From positions 1 through 64,000 of the forward strand of contig JAFYVL010000035.1 in the NCBI GenBank assembly GCA_017549125.1: a stretch of 64,000 bases of DNA, in the 5' to 3' direction. The stretch comes from Oscillospiraceae bacterium. GTDB lineage: Bacteria; Bacillota; Clostridia; Oscillospirales; Oscillospiraceae. Each line of letters opens with the position of its first letter. Within the stretch, counting starts at the first letter, position 1. The notes beneath the pieces were generated by a model. It was not told the DNA's origin and ran no database searches. It saw only the letters and a list, made by a program, of their open reading frames with translations. Shown here one piece after another: positions 27,501 to 35,486 of this stretch. A program made the translations under genes and the position numbers.

Positions 27501-30500
27501 CACACCACAGGTGGTGTGTATGAGTACCAGGCCCAGGCCTTTAAGTTCTACGGCAACAACGTAGAAGGCGCATATATGCAGGATGGTACGCTGTATAATG
27601 AGAATCGTCCCTTCACGGTGCAGTATGGCCCTGCCAATAACTATCTGCGGCAGGAAGCCCAGCAGGGTGTCCCTCTGGAGATGACCTTGATTCCCAATGA
27701 ATATCCGGTGATCCTGGATCTGAATTTGGATGGCGATCCCTATGCCGTGGTTTACGGTCTGGAAGAATTCCTGGTGGAGTCCACCGGCAAGGAAACCTAT
27801 GCCTTTATGCACACATGGAGTTACACCGAGCAGTTCAATGCTTACCCCTATCGAGAGGGTTATGTGTTCGAGGGCTGGGAAAGCAACAGCGATGATGCGT
27901 ACACGCTGGAAGATGGTACCATTTATGTGGGTAACACCCTGGCAAAGAGCGTGACGCTCACTGCCCGGTGGAAGAAAGCCACCGGTACGGATTATACCAT
28001 CCGTCACCTGGAGCTGAACACCGACAAGGTGCTCTCCGGCGCGCAAGTGATCAGCGGTGCTGCCTGGGGACAGAAGATCGTGGCAGCGGTTGAGGCTGCA
28101 CAGATCGACGGCTATGTCTATGCCGGCGCTGCGGTTGGCGGTGAGTATTATCACAAGGCCGACAATCCTTATATGTATATTTCTGACGATCCCACGGAAA
28201 ATGTGATGGTGATCTACTATCTGCCCGACGGATCGGATGGCTATACCGAGCAGGTAGAAAGCAACCTGACAGCGGATAAGACGGCTATTTTGGAAAACAA
28301 CGGTACGTATACCATTACCCTGGAAGCTTATACCAAGGATAACCCCATTACCACCCTGATCCAGCAAAACACCCCCATGGATATTGTGATGGTTATGGAC
28401 CAGTCCGGTTCTATTAAGGCCGGCGGCTATCTGGATGAGATCCAGGAATCCGCCAAGAACTTTGTGGAGCTGATCGCTGCCCATGGTAAAGCCAATGAGG
28501 TGGATCACCGAATCGGCATCGTGGGTTATGCGGACGATGGCGCCAGCTATTGGCTCAATACCGGCGTGTTTGATTCCAGTGGCCAGTTCCATAAATATAG
28601 TGTAACCGGCTTTGATTACACCGAGCATACAGGCCCGGTGGATCCCGACGGCACGTATTACACCTATGACAACGGTAAATATCAGCTGCTGACCTATTAT
28701 GAAACCTATTACCACTTGATCACCGAGGAAAAAGCTCGCCAGGAGCTGGTCAGCGGCAATCAGATCTTCGGCTATGTGGATGGACAGTTTATCCAGCTGA
28801 CCAGAAACACCAGTGGTCTGTGGCTCTATGGTGATAAGCAGCTATACTCCAACACCCAGTTCTTTACCTATCATGAGCAGGTGTGGACACATCGAGATGG
28901 TATCGAGCCCCGTGAGATCCATGGCTATATGGACGATAACGGTATTATTTCCGAAGCAGGTCACGGCGGTATTTACACCCGTAAGGAAAGCACAGCTACC
29001 AACCCGGATCAAAGCATTTACCAGGAGGCACTGGTGCCTGTTTCTAACGGCGTCGATGGCTCCGGTCGAGTGAATCCCGGTTTGATCAATGCAACCCAGA
29101 ACCTGGCTTCCGGCGGTGAGACCTTTATCCAGTACGGTATTGAATTGGGCAACCGCATCTTTGCGGCGAACCCCTTGGATACAGAGGAAGGCCGTATCCG
29201 TGTTATGGTCATGTTTACCGACGGTATGCCCGGTGACCACACCTTCTTCAACGAAGAAGAAGCCAATGCAGCTATCGCCCAAGCCTATGTTACCAAAAAT
29301 ACCCATGGCGCATATGTGTACACCATTGGCCTGTATCCCAGCGCCGGTGTGACCGCAAGCGATAACCGAAGCTTCTTCATGCATGCGGTGTCTTCCAACT
29401 ATCCCAAGGCCAAGAGCATGGATGATGCCTGGGTCGAAGCGGAGTATGTTCCTGTGGCACAAGGTTCTGTTTTCCATGCCTGTTATTATGTCAAAGTAGG
29501 CGACACCTACTATATGCTGACACGAAAGCAGTCTTATAGCAACGGTACATATATGTTCAACTGGGGCTATGAGAGTCCCACAGGCAGAGTGATTGTTGCC
29601 TCCTGTCCTATGAATCAGTCCATTCTCGTTGGTGCCAACGGTATGGTGGGCGATTACGTGATCTATGACAAGGTGGGTTACGAGTACAAGGCAACGGCAA
29701 ACAGCGGTTACTATGCCACCACCGACAACGAATATGCTCTGAAGAGTTACTTTGCCCACGTGGTGGAGGAGATCACCACCAAGATCACCCAGGACATTAT
29801 TCTGCATGAAGATACCATCTTCCGGGATGTTATGGGTCAGGGTCTGAGACTGGTTCCCGGCACAAAGATCACTGCCTACAAGATCCCCGGTGTCTACAAC
29901 GAGACCGATGGATCTATTACCTGGATGGATACCAGAGAGCAGGTTGCCCAGGTGATCGTGGGGGACAACAGCGCAGATGTGATCTACTCTAAGGAAGTGA
30001 CTTCCATTGACTATGTACAGGAAGATGGCAGTGTTGTTACCAAAGAAAATGTACCTTATCTGACGGTGTACAATCTGCAGTCTGCCAATGCCACCAATCC
30101 CGATGGAAGTGGTTACCACCCCCACACCGTGGATATTACCGGTTACGATTTTGAAAACTGGTATATCAGTGATAAGCATACCGCGGGCTTCAAGATGGAG
30201 GTCACCATTGAACAGGTGGAAGCTACCGATGAAGTGCGTTGGGGTCGCGCCAGCTATACCAACCACGAGGCATCCGGTATATGGCTGCCTCAGGATGCCA
30301 ACGGCCAGCGTGAGATGCTGCTGCCCTTCGAGCAGCCCACAACGGTGTTCGTAGAAAGAACCTACGTGCTGGACTACGGCAAGGAGTTTACTCTGGCAGG
30401 CTGGTACTTCGATGATGAAGAGGGCCAGAAGGCCGATGCGATCCATGTGGATTGCAACATCGAAAACGGCATGAACTGGTTTGATCCCGAGAACCCCACT

Positions 30501-32045
30501 ACCACCAATCAGCTGACAGTAGCTGATGGACAGATCGATTACGGCAATACCCAGTACGGCAATGTCCAGGTCAAAAATGGCCAGGTCACCTATAGTCCCG
30601 TTACCATGAACTGGGGCGGTTATGATCAGTTCTTTGTGTTCGGTAATACCTGGCGCAAGACCGTCTTGGCGCAGGATGCCAACGAAAACGGCAATCTGTG
30701 GAACAAGGTCACCGTGATCCCTGCCAATAACATCTACTATGAGGATTCCTTCTGCACCACCGAGGAGCGTTCTGCTACCCAGAACGCTATCAGCGGCTTC
30801 ACCTTCACCGGTTCCTGGTCTACGGTCAATTCCGGTAATGTGGGTGAAAATGTGGAGATCCCCGAGCATCAGGAGAGCAACCCCTATGGCGATGTCCATG
30901 GCTGGACGGACTCCCTGGAAGATGATCTGACCTTTACCGATGGTCAGAGCCATTTCACCAATGCCATGGGCGCATCCGTAGAATTCACCTTCACCGGTAC
31001 CGGTGTGGATGTGTACACCGTGACCAATGCCCAGTCCGGTATGGTCGTGGCTATGCTGAAGCGCCATCAGGATAACGGCAGCGTGCAGATGGTCAAGAGC
31101 ATTGCCGTGGATAACCTGGCGGTCTCCGGTGAGTACTACCACATTCCTACGGTTTCCTTCATGGACTTGACCTACGGCACTTATACGGTGCAGCTGATCG
31201 CCACTAAGGCTTCTGCCTCCGTGGATTACGATCGCTATGAGTACTATCTGGACGGCGTGCGGATCTATAACCCCCTGGGCAGCACCACCAATTATGCCGG
31301 TGATGTTGTGAAGGATGCCTATGGTCTGGAAAATAACGCGGTCTTTACAGAGGTTCGTGATATTCTGCTGGATTACAAGGACTTCAACGTGAATCTGCCC
31401 GATGGCCAGGACGGCAAGATGGGCGCAGTCTTTATTGACTGGATCCAGGAAGGCCAGGGAACCGGCAACGATTCCGTGGGCGAGGGTGTTCCCACCTATG
31501 AGGTTGGCACTTTCGAAACCTACGGTCCTAAGAACGAAGTCTATCTCAGCGCCGGCCAGGCCATCGTGCTGAAGGTGGATGAAGCCAATACTTATTATCT
31601 GGGCATGAAGAGTTTGACCGGTGATAAGGTTACGGTGAATGTCAGCGGCATTACCGGCGATCCTACTACCATCGAGCTGTCTCATACCACAGATATGTAC
31701 TATCAGATCAAGCCCGTGGATGGATACATTGTGATCCAGAACGGCAACCAGGATGAAGCCATCCTGTCCATTACCAAACTGCGCACCACCAATTTGTACC
31801 AGGTTGTTGAAAACGGCGGTGTGGAATTGGTGGCAGCCCAGGAGGCTGTGGACATGATGACCAGATTCACCAAGTTGATGCGGGAAAGACCCCAGCAAGA
31901 GCCGGAACAGGTTCAACCGGAAGCTCCGGAAGAGACCAGACCCTCGCCCCAGCAGCAGGCAGAAGCTAACCTGCTGTTTGCAAAACAGTTGCTGGAGGCA
32001 GTCCGTGAGTGGATGAAAAATCAAGAAGGAGGAGAGTTGGCATGA
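24573..32045 (+). CDS. 2490-residue secreted vWA-domain surface protein (adhesin-like)
   Basis: Start ATG 24573 with GAAGGAG 5 bases upstream. Signal peptide ~1-30 (ISVILLLCMVVTMLPP). InlB/Listeria-Bacteroides-type repeats lie at ~180-260, ~355-430 and ~1043-1135 (SYDGNGHTAG ... FKCWNTAADGSG ... LKLYAQW). Cna-B/carboxypeptidase-like beta-sandwiches (~430-545) and a MucBP-like stretch (YTIRHLELNTDKVLSG, ~1140) follow. A von Willebrand A domain spans ~1270-1590 with MIDAS motif DQSGS (Asp1276) and a later TDGMPG. A long insertion of aromatic-rich sequence sits inside the vWA fold. The C-terminal 900 residues are beta-rich and end in a Pro/Gln-rich helix with no LPXTG, SLH or hydrophobic tail. 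vWA/MIDAS proteins bind ligands through a metal ion. The stop codon overlaps the start of the peptide gene at 32042, so they are translationally coupled. Confidence 0.82.
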   Translation: MEMTRTKRMISVILLLCMVVTMLPPLSEVEAAGGRYRYELVTAAVDKNATYLVVSTNAVGEANCLMFDASGSFRNQKVTIAQDSDGIYIADFEGAEECLFTFSASSSANMKHGNYFVDVQNQRFTTSSCKVSISRSSGRYRIKANPGTKNLRFSSYDGKWDSVTTVNYVYLFKQVETVSEYTVSYDGNGHTAGTVPAAREGLAPGSQYTIAEPENLRMDVGMDTYLFKCWNTAADGSGTEYLPGSEITVNGDLKLYAQWYQQAKYEVAMMTYLDNQLTDVSKISGLDKEFFVVLEGGDGTYIPLSRTAEGTYITSVTQNGTYVVYSKVGSSDYEPVHGHQVVVYNQNGSTECMHYSVNYDAAGGTWASGEAPANIFFHAGEEVAVSDKIPVREGYRFLGWKDQNGNSWDPGHMVTNAMTEKLVLTAQWESLINVTVTVVIDHNAPGGGEDVDPTKHQVTLSLLQDNLLVEEKVFVDGYVYDAETNTTTYTLVFGGMPQGLYNITGTKTGYELYVEERTGEADQDQQIRVHLHYAPANRDLQFQVVVNAENDKEKELMPQAVNVKVQYWGYNEAGVLGWHIVAEQEGDGAPITMPIDPETGLATAYFPAWGMWSDGTRAYEYRLLVDSFIFPDGTVVKAAGSDVITAQGSGLYSATVTIAPHAGSDDTGRVPEYQQGATTNLPGAYFQDQVQNGVPTVTVQVQPMTVTFQAAPDGTINGQPQLVLENQYLYPHLEQFTAVPSVEGQRFIGWLLDGQPAQSQHDQHLPGNVVYVAEYSQNLTITGSVMADATYERDGQQVTVWENDRVYEAMVVLQKQVGEVFNDVSACVVKLVYENVDGQLKGVGQYTFDDVPNNDVVYRIQILSLNYNNLYDSNLDGNFSAEEYLITAQPEVENAQVNVQMAFAPDQYQQQILVDTTLIHPDFRPTGATAQIVYRDLDNTHPYAVISQHTADPYGVQIAIDPTSGEGAGYEYIWNWHTTGGVYEYQAQAFKFYGNNVEGAYMQDGTLYNENRPFTVQYGPANNYLRQEAQQGVPLEMTLIPNEYPVILDLNLDGDPYAVVYGLEEFLVESTGKETYAFMHTWSYTEQFNAYPYREGYVFEGWESNSDDAYTLEDGTIYVGNTLAKSVTLTARWKKATGTDYTIRHLELNTDKVLSGAQVISGAAWGQKIVAAVEAAQIDGYVYAGAAVGGEYYHKADNPYMYISDDPTENVMVIYYLPDGSDGYTEQVESNLTADKTAILENNGTYTITLEAYTKDNPITTLIQQNTPMDIVMVMDQSGSIKAGGYLDEIQESAKNFVELIAAHGKANEVDHRIGIVGYADDGASYWLNTGVFDSSGQFHKYSVTGFDYTEHTGPVDPDGTYYTYDNGKYQLLTYYETYYHLITEEKARQELVSGNQIFGYVDGQFIQLTRNTSGLWLYGDKQLYSNTQFFTYHEQVWTHRDGIEPREIHGYMDDNGIISEAGHGGIYTRKESTATNPDQSIYQEALVPVSNGVDGSGRVNPGLINATQNLASGGETFIQYGIELGNRIFAANPLDTEEGRIRVMVMFTDGMPGDHTFFNEEEANAAIAQAYVTKNTHGAYVYTIGLYPSAGVTASDNRSFFMHAVSSNYPKAKSMDDAWVEAEYVPVAQGSVFHACYYVKVGDTYYMLTRKQSYSNGTYMFNWGYESPTGRVIVASCPMNQSILVGANGMVGDYVIYDKVGYEYKATANSGYYATTDNEYALKSYFAHVVEEITTKITQDIILHEDTIFRDVMGQGLRLVPGTKITAYKIPGVYNETDGSITWMDTREQVAQVIVGDNSADVIYSKEVTSIDYVQEDGSVVTKENVPYLTVYNLQSANATNPDGSGYHPHTVDITGYDFENWYISDKHTAGFKMEVTIEQVEATDEVRWGRASYTNHEASGIWLPQDANGQREMLLPFEQPTTVFVERTYVLDYGKEFTLAGWYFDDEEGQKADAIHVDCNIENGMNWFDPENPTTTNQLTVADGQIDYGNTQYGNVQVKNGQVTYSPVTMNWGGYDQFFVFGNTWRKTVLAQDANENGNLWNKVTVIPANNIYYEDSFCTTEERSATQNAISGFTFTGSWSTVNSGNVGENVEIPEHQESNPYGDVHGWTDSLEDDLTFTDGQSHFTNAMGASVEFTFTGTGVDVYTVTNAQSGMVVAMLKRHQDNGSVQMVKSIAVDNLAVSGEYYHIPTVSFMDLTYGTYTVQLIATKASASVDYDRYEYYLDGVRIYNPLGSTTNYAGDVVKDAYGLENNAVFTEVRDILLDYKDFNVNLPDGQDGKMGAVFIDWIQEGQGTGNDSVGEGVPTYEVGTFETYGPKNEVYLSAGQAIVLKVDEANTYYLGMKSLTGDKVTVNVSGITGDPTTIELSHTTDMYYQIKPVDGYIVIQNGNQDEAILSITKLRTTNLYQVVENGGVELVAAQEAVDMMTRFTKLMRERPQQEPEQVQPEAPEETRPSPQQQAEANLLFAKQLLEAVREWMKNQEGGELA

Positions 32046-32293
32046 AAGCAAATTATATGAAACCCCTGCTGTCCATAGAAATGTTCTCGGCGTCCCAATC
32101 CGGGGCTCGGGATTGTGCGGACAATATCCCCCAGAGCCAACTTACCTTCAATGATATTGCCACCTGCGTCTGGGATCTGGGTGGAGGCCACAAGGTATTT
32201 ATGGCAAACCACAACTGTACCATTGACGGTGAGGCCATGGGCTTTGCCTGCTACAACAACCCCAGCGAAGGAAACTATATTTTCCGATCCTAA
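32042..32293 (+). CDS. 83-residue four-cysteine peptide, candidate RiPP precursor
   Basis: The ATG (32042) overlaps the TGA of the giant gene as ATGA, with AGAAGGAGGAG 8 bases upstream, an excellent ribosome site. The N-terminal YMKPLLSIEMFSASQ resembles the K-P-x-L-x-x-E-x-F leader seen in many small clostridial peptides. The core has Cys at 25, 42, 59 and 70 (spacing 17, 17, 11), a GGGH turn and the tail NPSEGNYIFRS. There is no signal peptide or membrane segment. The next genes encode an HPr-kinase-like ATPase, a radical SAM/SPASM enzyme and a PqqD-like chaperone, the usual toolkit that acts on a ribosomal peptide. That this is the substrate is inferred from context; no homologue is identified. 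The leader/core boundary might lie near the SGARDC segment. Confidence 0.72.
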   Translation: MKANYMKPLLSIEMFSASQSGARDCADNIPQSQLTFNDIATCVWDLGGGHKVFMANHNCTIDGEAMGFACYNNPSEGNYIFRS

Positions 32294-32300
32294 ACACCTT

Positions 32301-32328
32301 ACCCCCGCAGATGAAAATCTGCGGGGGT
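32301..32328 (+). other. Perfect hairpin between peptide and kinase genes
   Basis: An 11-bp stem ACCCCCGCAGA/TCTGCGGGGGT with loop TGAAAA starts 7 bases after the peptide stop codon. There is no T-run, so it is either a leaky terminator or an mRNA-end stabiliser. Such a structure would let the peptide be made in excess over its modifying enzymes. Confidence 0.6.
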
Positions 32329-32341
32329 GTATGGAAGGCTT

Positions 32342-33190
32342 ATGAAAACTTATGATCTAGAACTGGTGGGACTGCGTGTGGTTCTGCACACGCCCGACCC
32401 CATTACCATTGGGGATAATTTACGTCCCTTCCTGTGTCAGCCACATTCCGTGTGGGATTTTATCATTACTGTGCAGTACCGGGATGCATTGCCGGAAGCC
32501 CCTGAGGGCGGAATTTGGCGAGGCCCGGAATATTTTACTTATGAGAAAGGGAAGTTACGGGTATTCCATTGCTACGCTCCCGGCAAAGATGCCTATGCTA
32601 TGACCCGTTATGATGAACAGGGCAATGTCTTTTTGGATGTACTGCCCGGACAGGCTAGCTGCGTGTCCGGCAGCGAAGGGATATTGAACCGAATTGGTTT
32701 GGAAACTCTGCTGCTGCAGCATGGTAGTTTGCTGCTGCATGCTTCATGGATTATATATCAAGGAAAGGGCATTGCCTTTGCAGGCTCTTCCGGGGTGGGC
32801 AAGTCCACCCAAGCCCGGCTGTGGCAAGAATATTTGCAGGCGGAGATCGCCAATGGTGACAGAGTGGCTTTGCGCAAGCCCGATGACCATTGGTTCGCCT
32901 ACGGATCGCCCTATGCCGGGACATCCGGTATTTATACCAATTGTCATGCGCCTTTGACCGCCATCGTTCTGTTGGAGCAGGGACAGGAAAATCAGCTGTG
33001 TCAGATGACCCCTGCCCAGGCGCTGCCTCGCATCTACCCGGAGCTGAGTATTCACCGCTGGGATAGACATTTTACAGAGAAAGCCATGGATCTGTGCCTG
33101 GATTTGCTGGGCGCAGTACCTGTTTATAAACTGACCTGCCGACCGGATGAAGGCGCAGTGCAGTTGCTCAAGAAAGGACTTTTGCTATGA
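32342..33190 (+). CDS. HPr-kinase-like P-loop ATPase of a peptide-modification cassette
   Basis: 282 residues from ATG 32342; GGAAGG lies only 3 bases upstream, and an in-frame GTG at 32327 inside the hairpin is an alternative start. The N-terminal ~115 residues are beta-rich and unassigned. The C-terminal half matches the HprK/PEP-carboxykinase-like fold: LLLHASWI strand, Walker A GSSGVGKST (148-156), then the NGDRVAL strand and a GIYTNCHAP segment. HprK-related kinases of this short type occur beside radical SAM or PqqD genes and in lasso-peptide clusters, where one is known to phosphorylate its peptide. The canonical HPr-kinase regulatory N-domain is absent, so a role in carbon catabolite control is unlikely. 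The last codons overlap the radical SAM gene (ATGA at 33187). Confidence 0.75.
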   Translation: MKTYDLELVGLRVVLHTPDPITIGDNLRPFLCQPHSVWDFIITVQYRDALPEAPEGGIWRGPEYFTYEKGKLRVFHCYAPGKDAYAMTRYDEQGNVFLDVLPGQASCVSGSEGILNRIGLETLLLQHGSLLLHASWIIYQGKGIAFAGSSGVGKSTQARLWQEYLQAEIANGDRVALRKPDDHWFAYGSPYAGTSGIYTNCHAPLTAIVLLEQGQENQLCQMTPAQALPRIYPELSIHRWDRHFTEKAMDLCLDLLGAVPVYKLTCRPDEGAVQLLKKGLLL

Positions 33191-34302
33191 TCGGAATGCC
33201 GGTAGAGCCCCGTGTAACAGAATATCTGTACCGGAAAGCTACAGCTGCCGGCGTACCCTTAAGTGGCACCTTTGAGCTGACCCCGGTGTGCAATATGGAT
33301 TGCAAAATGTGCTATGTGCGCTTGTCCCGACAGGAGCAGGAGCGCAGGGGCGCGTTACTGGATGCCGACCAGTGGCTGCAATTGGGACAGCAGGCGAAGG
33401 ATGCCGGTATGCTGTATTTACTGCTGACCGGCGGCGAACCCTTTTTGCATCCCCAAATACAGCAAATTATAGAAGGCCTGCATCAAATGGGACTTCTGAT
33501 TTCTATCAATACCAACGGTACGCTGCTGGATGAAAAAACCATAGCATGGCTGCAAAACTGTCCCCCAGTACGGCTGAATCTGAGTATATACGGTGCCAGC
33601 AATGAGACTTATGACCGTCTTTGTGGTAACCCCAAGGGCTTTACCCAGCTGACCAACGCGGTTGATTCCTTGCAAAAGGCAGGCTTGGATGTAAAGTTAA
33701 ATTGCAGCCTGACCCCGGACAATCAAGATGATCTGGCGGCGATGGTAGCATTTGCCCGGGACAGACAGCTGCCTATTCAGGTGGCGACCTATATGTTCCC
33801 GCCTGTTCGTAAGAACGGGGATCTGGTGGGAGAGAACCATCGGTTTACCCCGGAGGAAGCCGCCTATTATATGGCCTATGCGGATTATTTGACCTTAGGC
33901 AAAGAGCGGTTTCTGGCAAGCCTGGATCAAATCCCTCAGCCTGCAGATCCGGAGGATTCTTGTAGGGATCTGGGTGACGGTATTCGTTGCCGTGCAGGTA
34001 AATGCAGCTTCTGGGTGACTTGGCAGGGAAAGATTCTGCCCTGTGGTATGTTCCCGGAGAGTCATAGTCGTTGCCTTTTGGAGCAGCCCTTTGCTGCGGC
34101 TTGGGATTTGGTGAAAGCGGATACCGCAACCATTCGCCTGCCTGCCGGCTGTGCTGGTTGTGCCGCCAAGGATCTGTGCCATGCCTGTGCGGCTATGGTG
34201 CTGACAGAAAGCGGATGTTTCGACAAAGTTCCGGCATACCGCTGCCAAATGATGCACGCTTATCATGCGCAAAGAAATCGGGTAAAGGAGGAAATGCTGT
34301 GA
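33187..34302 (+). CDS. Radical SAM / SPASM peptide-modifying enzyme
   Basis: 371 residues. The radical SAM cluster motif is CNMDCKMC (Cys35, Cys39, Cys42), followed by the SAM-binding LTGGEPFLHP and INTNGTLL. The C-terminal third is a SPASM/twitch domain with many cysteines: CRAGKCSFWV, LPCGMF, CAGC, LCHAC and CFDKV...YRC, enough for two auxiliary [4Fe-4S] clusters. SPASM enzymes make thioether, C-C or other cross-links on ribosomal peptides (sactipeptides, ranthipeptides, PQQ precursor). The start overlaps the kinase gene, and a free-standing PqqD-like protein is two genes downstream, since this protein has no N-terminal RRE. The likely substrate is the 83-residue peptide at 32042. The chemistry is not predictable from sequence. 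Confidence 0.9.
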   Translation: MIGMPVEPRVTEYLYRKATAAGVPLSGTFELTPVCNMDCKMCYVRLSRQEQERRGALLDADQWLQLGQQAKDAGMLYLLLTGGEPFLHPQIQQIIEGLHQMGLLISINTNGTLLDEKTIAWLQNCPPVRLNLSIYGASNETYDRLCGNPKGFTQLTNAVDSLQKAGLDVKLNCSLTPDNQDDLAAMVAFARDRQLPIQVATYMFPPVRKNGDLVGENHRFTPEEAAYYMAYADYLTLGKERFLASLDQIPQPADPEDSCRDLGDGIRCRAGKCSFWVTWQGKILPCGMFPESHSRCLLEQPFAAAWDLVKADTATIRLPAGCAGCAAKDLCHACAAMVLTESGCFDKVPAYRCQMMHAYHAQRNRVKEEML

Positions 34303-35213
34303 AAAAATCCAATATGATCAAGATAGTCGTGGGTATTCTTTGCATTGTCTTAGTGGTAACTGTGGCTGTGGTCGCTGTTGTGCTGGATGGTCGCCCCCTG
34401 GCACCCATTATCGGTATTTTCCAAACGAATGAGGATGAACCCAAGGAAACCAAACCGGTCACAGATCCTTCTCAGGGGGAAACTCCCTCTGATGAATCTA
34501 CCCCGGCTGATTCTAACGAAGAAACTGCACCTACAGGATCGGAGACGCTCCAGGAGGAGATTCCGACTGTTGAACCGGAGGGTGGCTCTACTGTGGAAAT
34601 TCCCGGTGAAGAAGATCCGGAAACCGGCATCACCCAGTTGCAATTTCCTTGCAAGATCCCCGAATATGACCTGGTGATTGAAAAACTGGATGCCTATGGC
34701 GGCCTGTTTGTGGAGGATGGCTCCAACGGTCAGGTGGAAAATGTAGCCATGCTCATGATTCACAACCAGGGCGATTTTCCTATTGAATATACCCAGATCA
34801 GCGTCCAGGTGGGTCAGGAGCAATTGCTGTTTAACATTACTGCCTTGCCTGCCGGTGAGAAGATCGTTGTGCAGGAGAAATCCGGAAAACCCATGCCTAA
34901 GGGCACAGCCTCTGCAGCCAAAGCATTGGTGGTGCAGGGCGCAAATATGGAAATGTCTGAGGAGCTTGTCCGGGTTACAGACAACGGGGATAACACGCTG
35001 ACCATTCAAAACTTGACCAATAAAACCATCCCCACGGTTCGGGTGTTCTATAAGTACTTTATGGAAGATGAGAACATTTTTGTAGGTGGCATCGCATTTA
35101 CGCTCCGGATTACCCGACTTGGCCCAGGCGCATCTGCCACCGTACAGCCCTCTCATTATAATAGTATGACCAGCCAGGTGGTTATGGTGCTGACCTACGA
35201 TTCTGAGGTGTAA
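34299..35213 (+). CDS. Membrane-anchored extracellular protein with acidic linker
   Basis: 304 residues from a GTG start at 34299, with AAGGAGG 7 bases upstream; it overlaps the radical SAM stop by 4 bases. One N-terminal transmembrane helix (IVVGILCIVLVVTVAVVAVV, ~8-28) is followed by a ~85-residue Thr/Pro/Glu/Asp-rich linker and then a ~190-residue beta-rich domain outside the cell (LVIEKLDAYGGLFV ... VRVFYKYFMEDENIF ... MVLTYDSEV). The globular part resembles FxLYD/DUF-type beta-sandwich domains but is not recognised. Its place between the modifying enzyme and PqqD suggests a partner at the outer face of the membrane, for example a receptor or exporter accessory for the mature peptide. That role is inference. 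Confidence 0.7.
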   Translation: MKKSNMIKIVVGILCIVLVVTVAVVAVVLDGRPLAPIIGIFQTNEDEPKETKPVTDPSQGETPSDESTPADSNEETAPTGSETLQEEIPTVEPEGGSTVEIPGEEDPETGITQLQFPCKIPEYDLVIEKLDAYGGLFVEDGSNGQVENVAMLMIHNQGDFPIEYTQISVQVGQEQLLFNITALPAGEKIVVQEKSGKPMPKGTASAAKALVVQGANMEMSEELVRVTDNGDNTLTIQNLTNKTIPTVRVFYKYFMEDENIFVGGIAFTLRITRLGPGASATVQPSHYNSMTSQVVMVLTYDSEV

Positions 35214-35214
35214 T

Positions 35215-35481
35215 ATGAAAATACACGGAGAATTTGTGTTGCGTGATATTGTCGATGAGATCGTGGCAGTTCCTGTGGGAGAAACGGCATTGCAGTTTCA
35301 TGGGATGATCATGCTCAACCAGGTCAGTCGTATCATTTGGCAATGCCTGCAGACAGAAACAGATCTGAGTGCCATCGTCAAAGCAGTAACAGATGCCTTT
35401 GATGTTTCTGCCCAAGAGGCAGAAACGGATATTTTGGAGTTTCTCAGTCAGTTGCGTGCGGCGCAGCTGCTGGAAGAGTAA
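35215..35481 (+). CDS. PqqD-like peptide chaperone (RiPP recognition element)
   Basis: 88 residues, starting one base after the previous stop codon, so translation is probably coupled. The fold signature is that of PqqD: FVLRDIVDEIVAVPVG beta hairpin, LNQVSRIIWQCL helix, a LSAIVKAVTDAFDV helix-turn and a C-terminal winged helix ending LRAAQLLEE. PqqD-type proteins bind the leader of a precursor peptide and present it to the radical SAM enzyme. The HprK-like kinase, radical SAM and PqqD genes together form a recognisable peptide-modification set. Confidence 0.85.
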   Translation: MKIHGEFVLRDIVDEIVAVPVGETALQFHGMIMLNQVSRIIWQCLQTETDLSAIVKAVTDAFDVSAQEAETDILEFLSQLRAAQLLEE

Positions 35482-35486
35482 GAATT

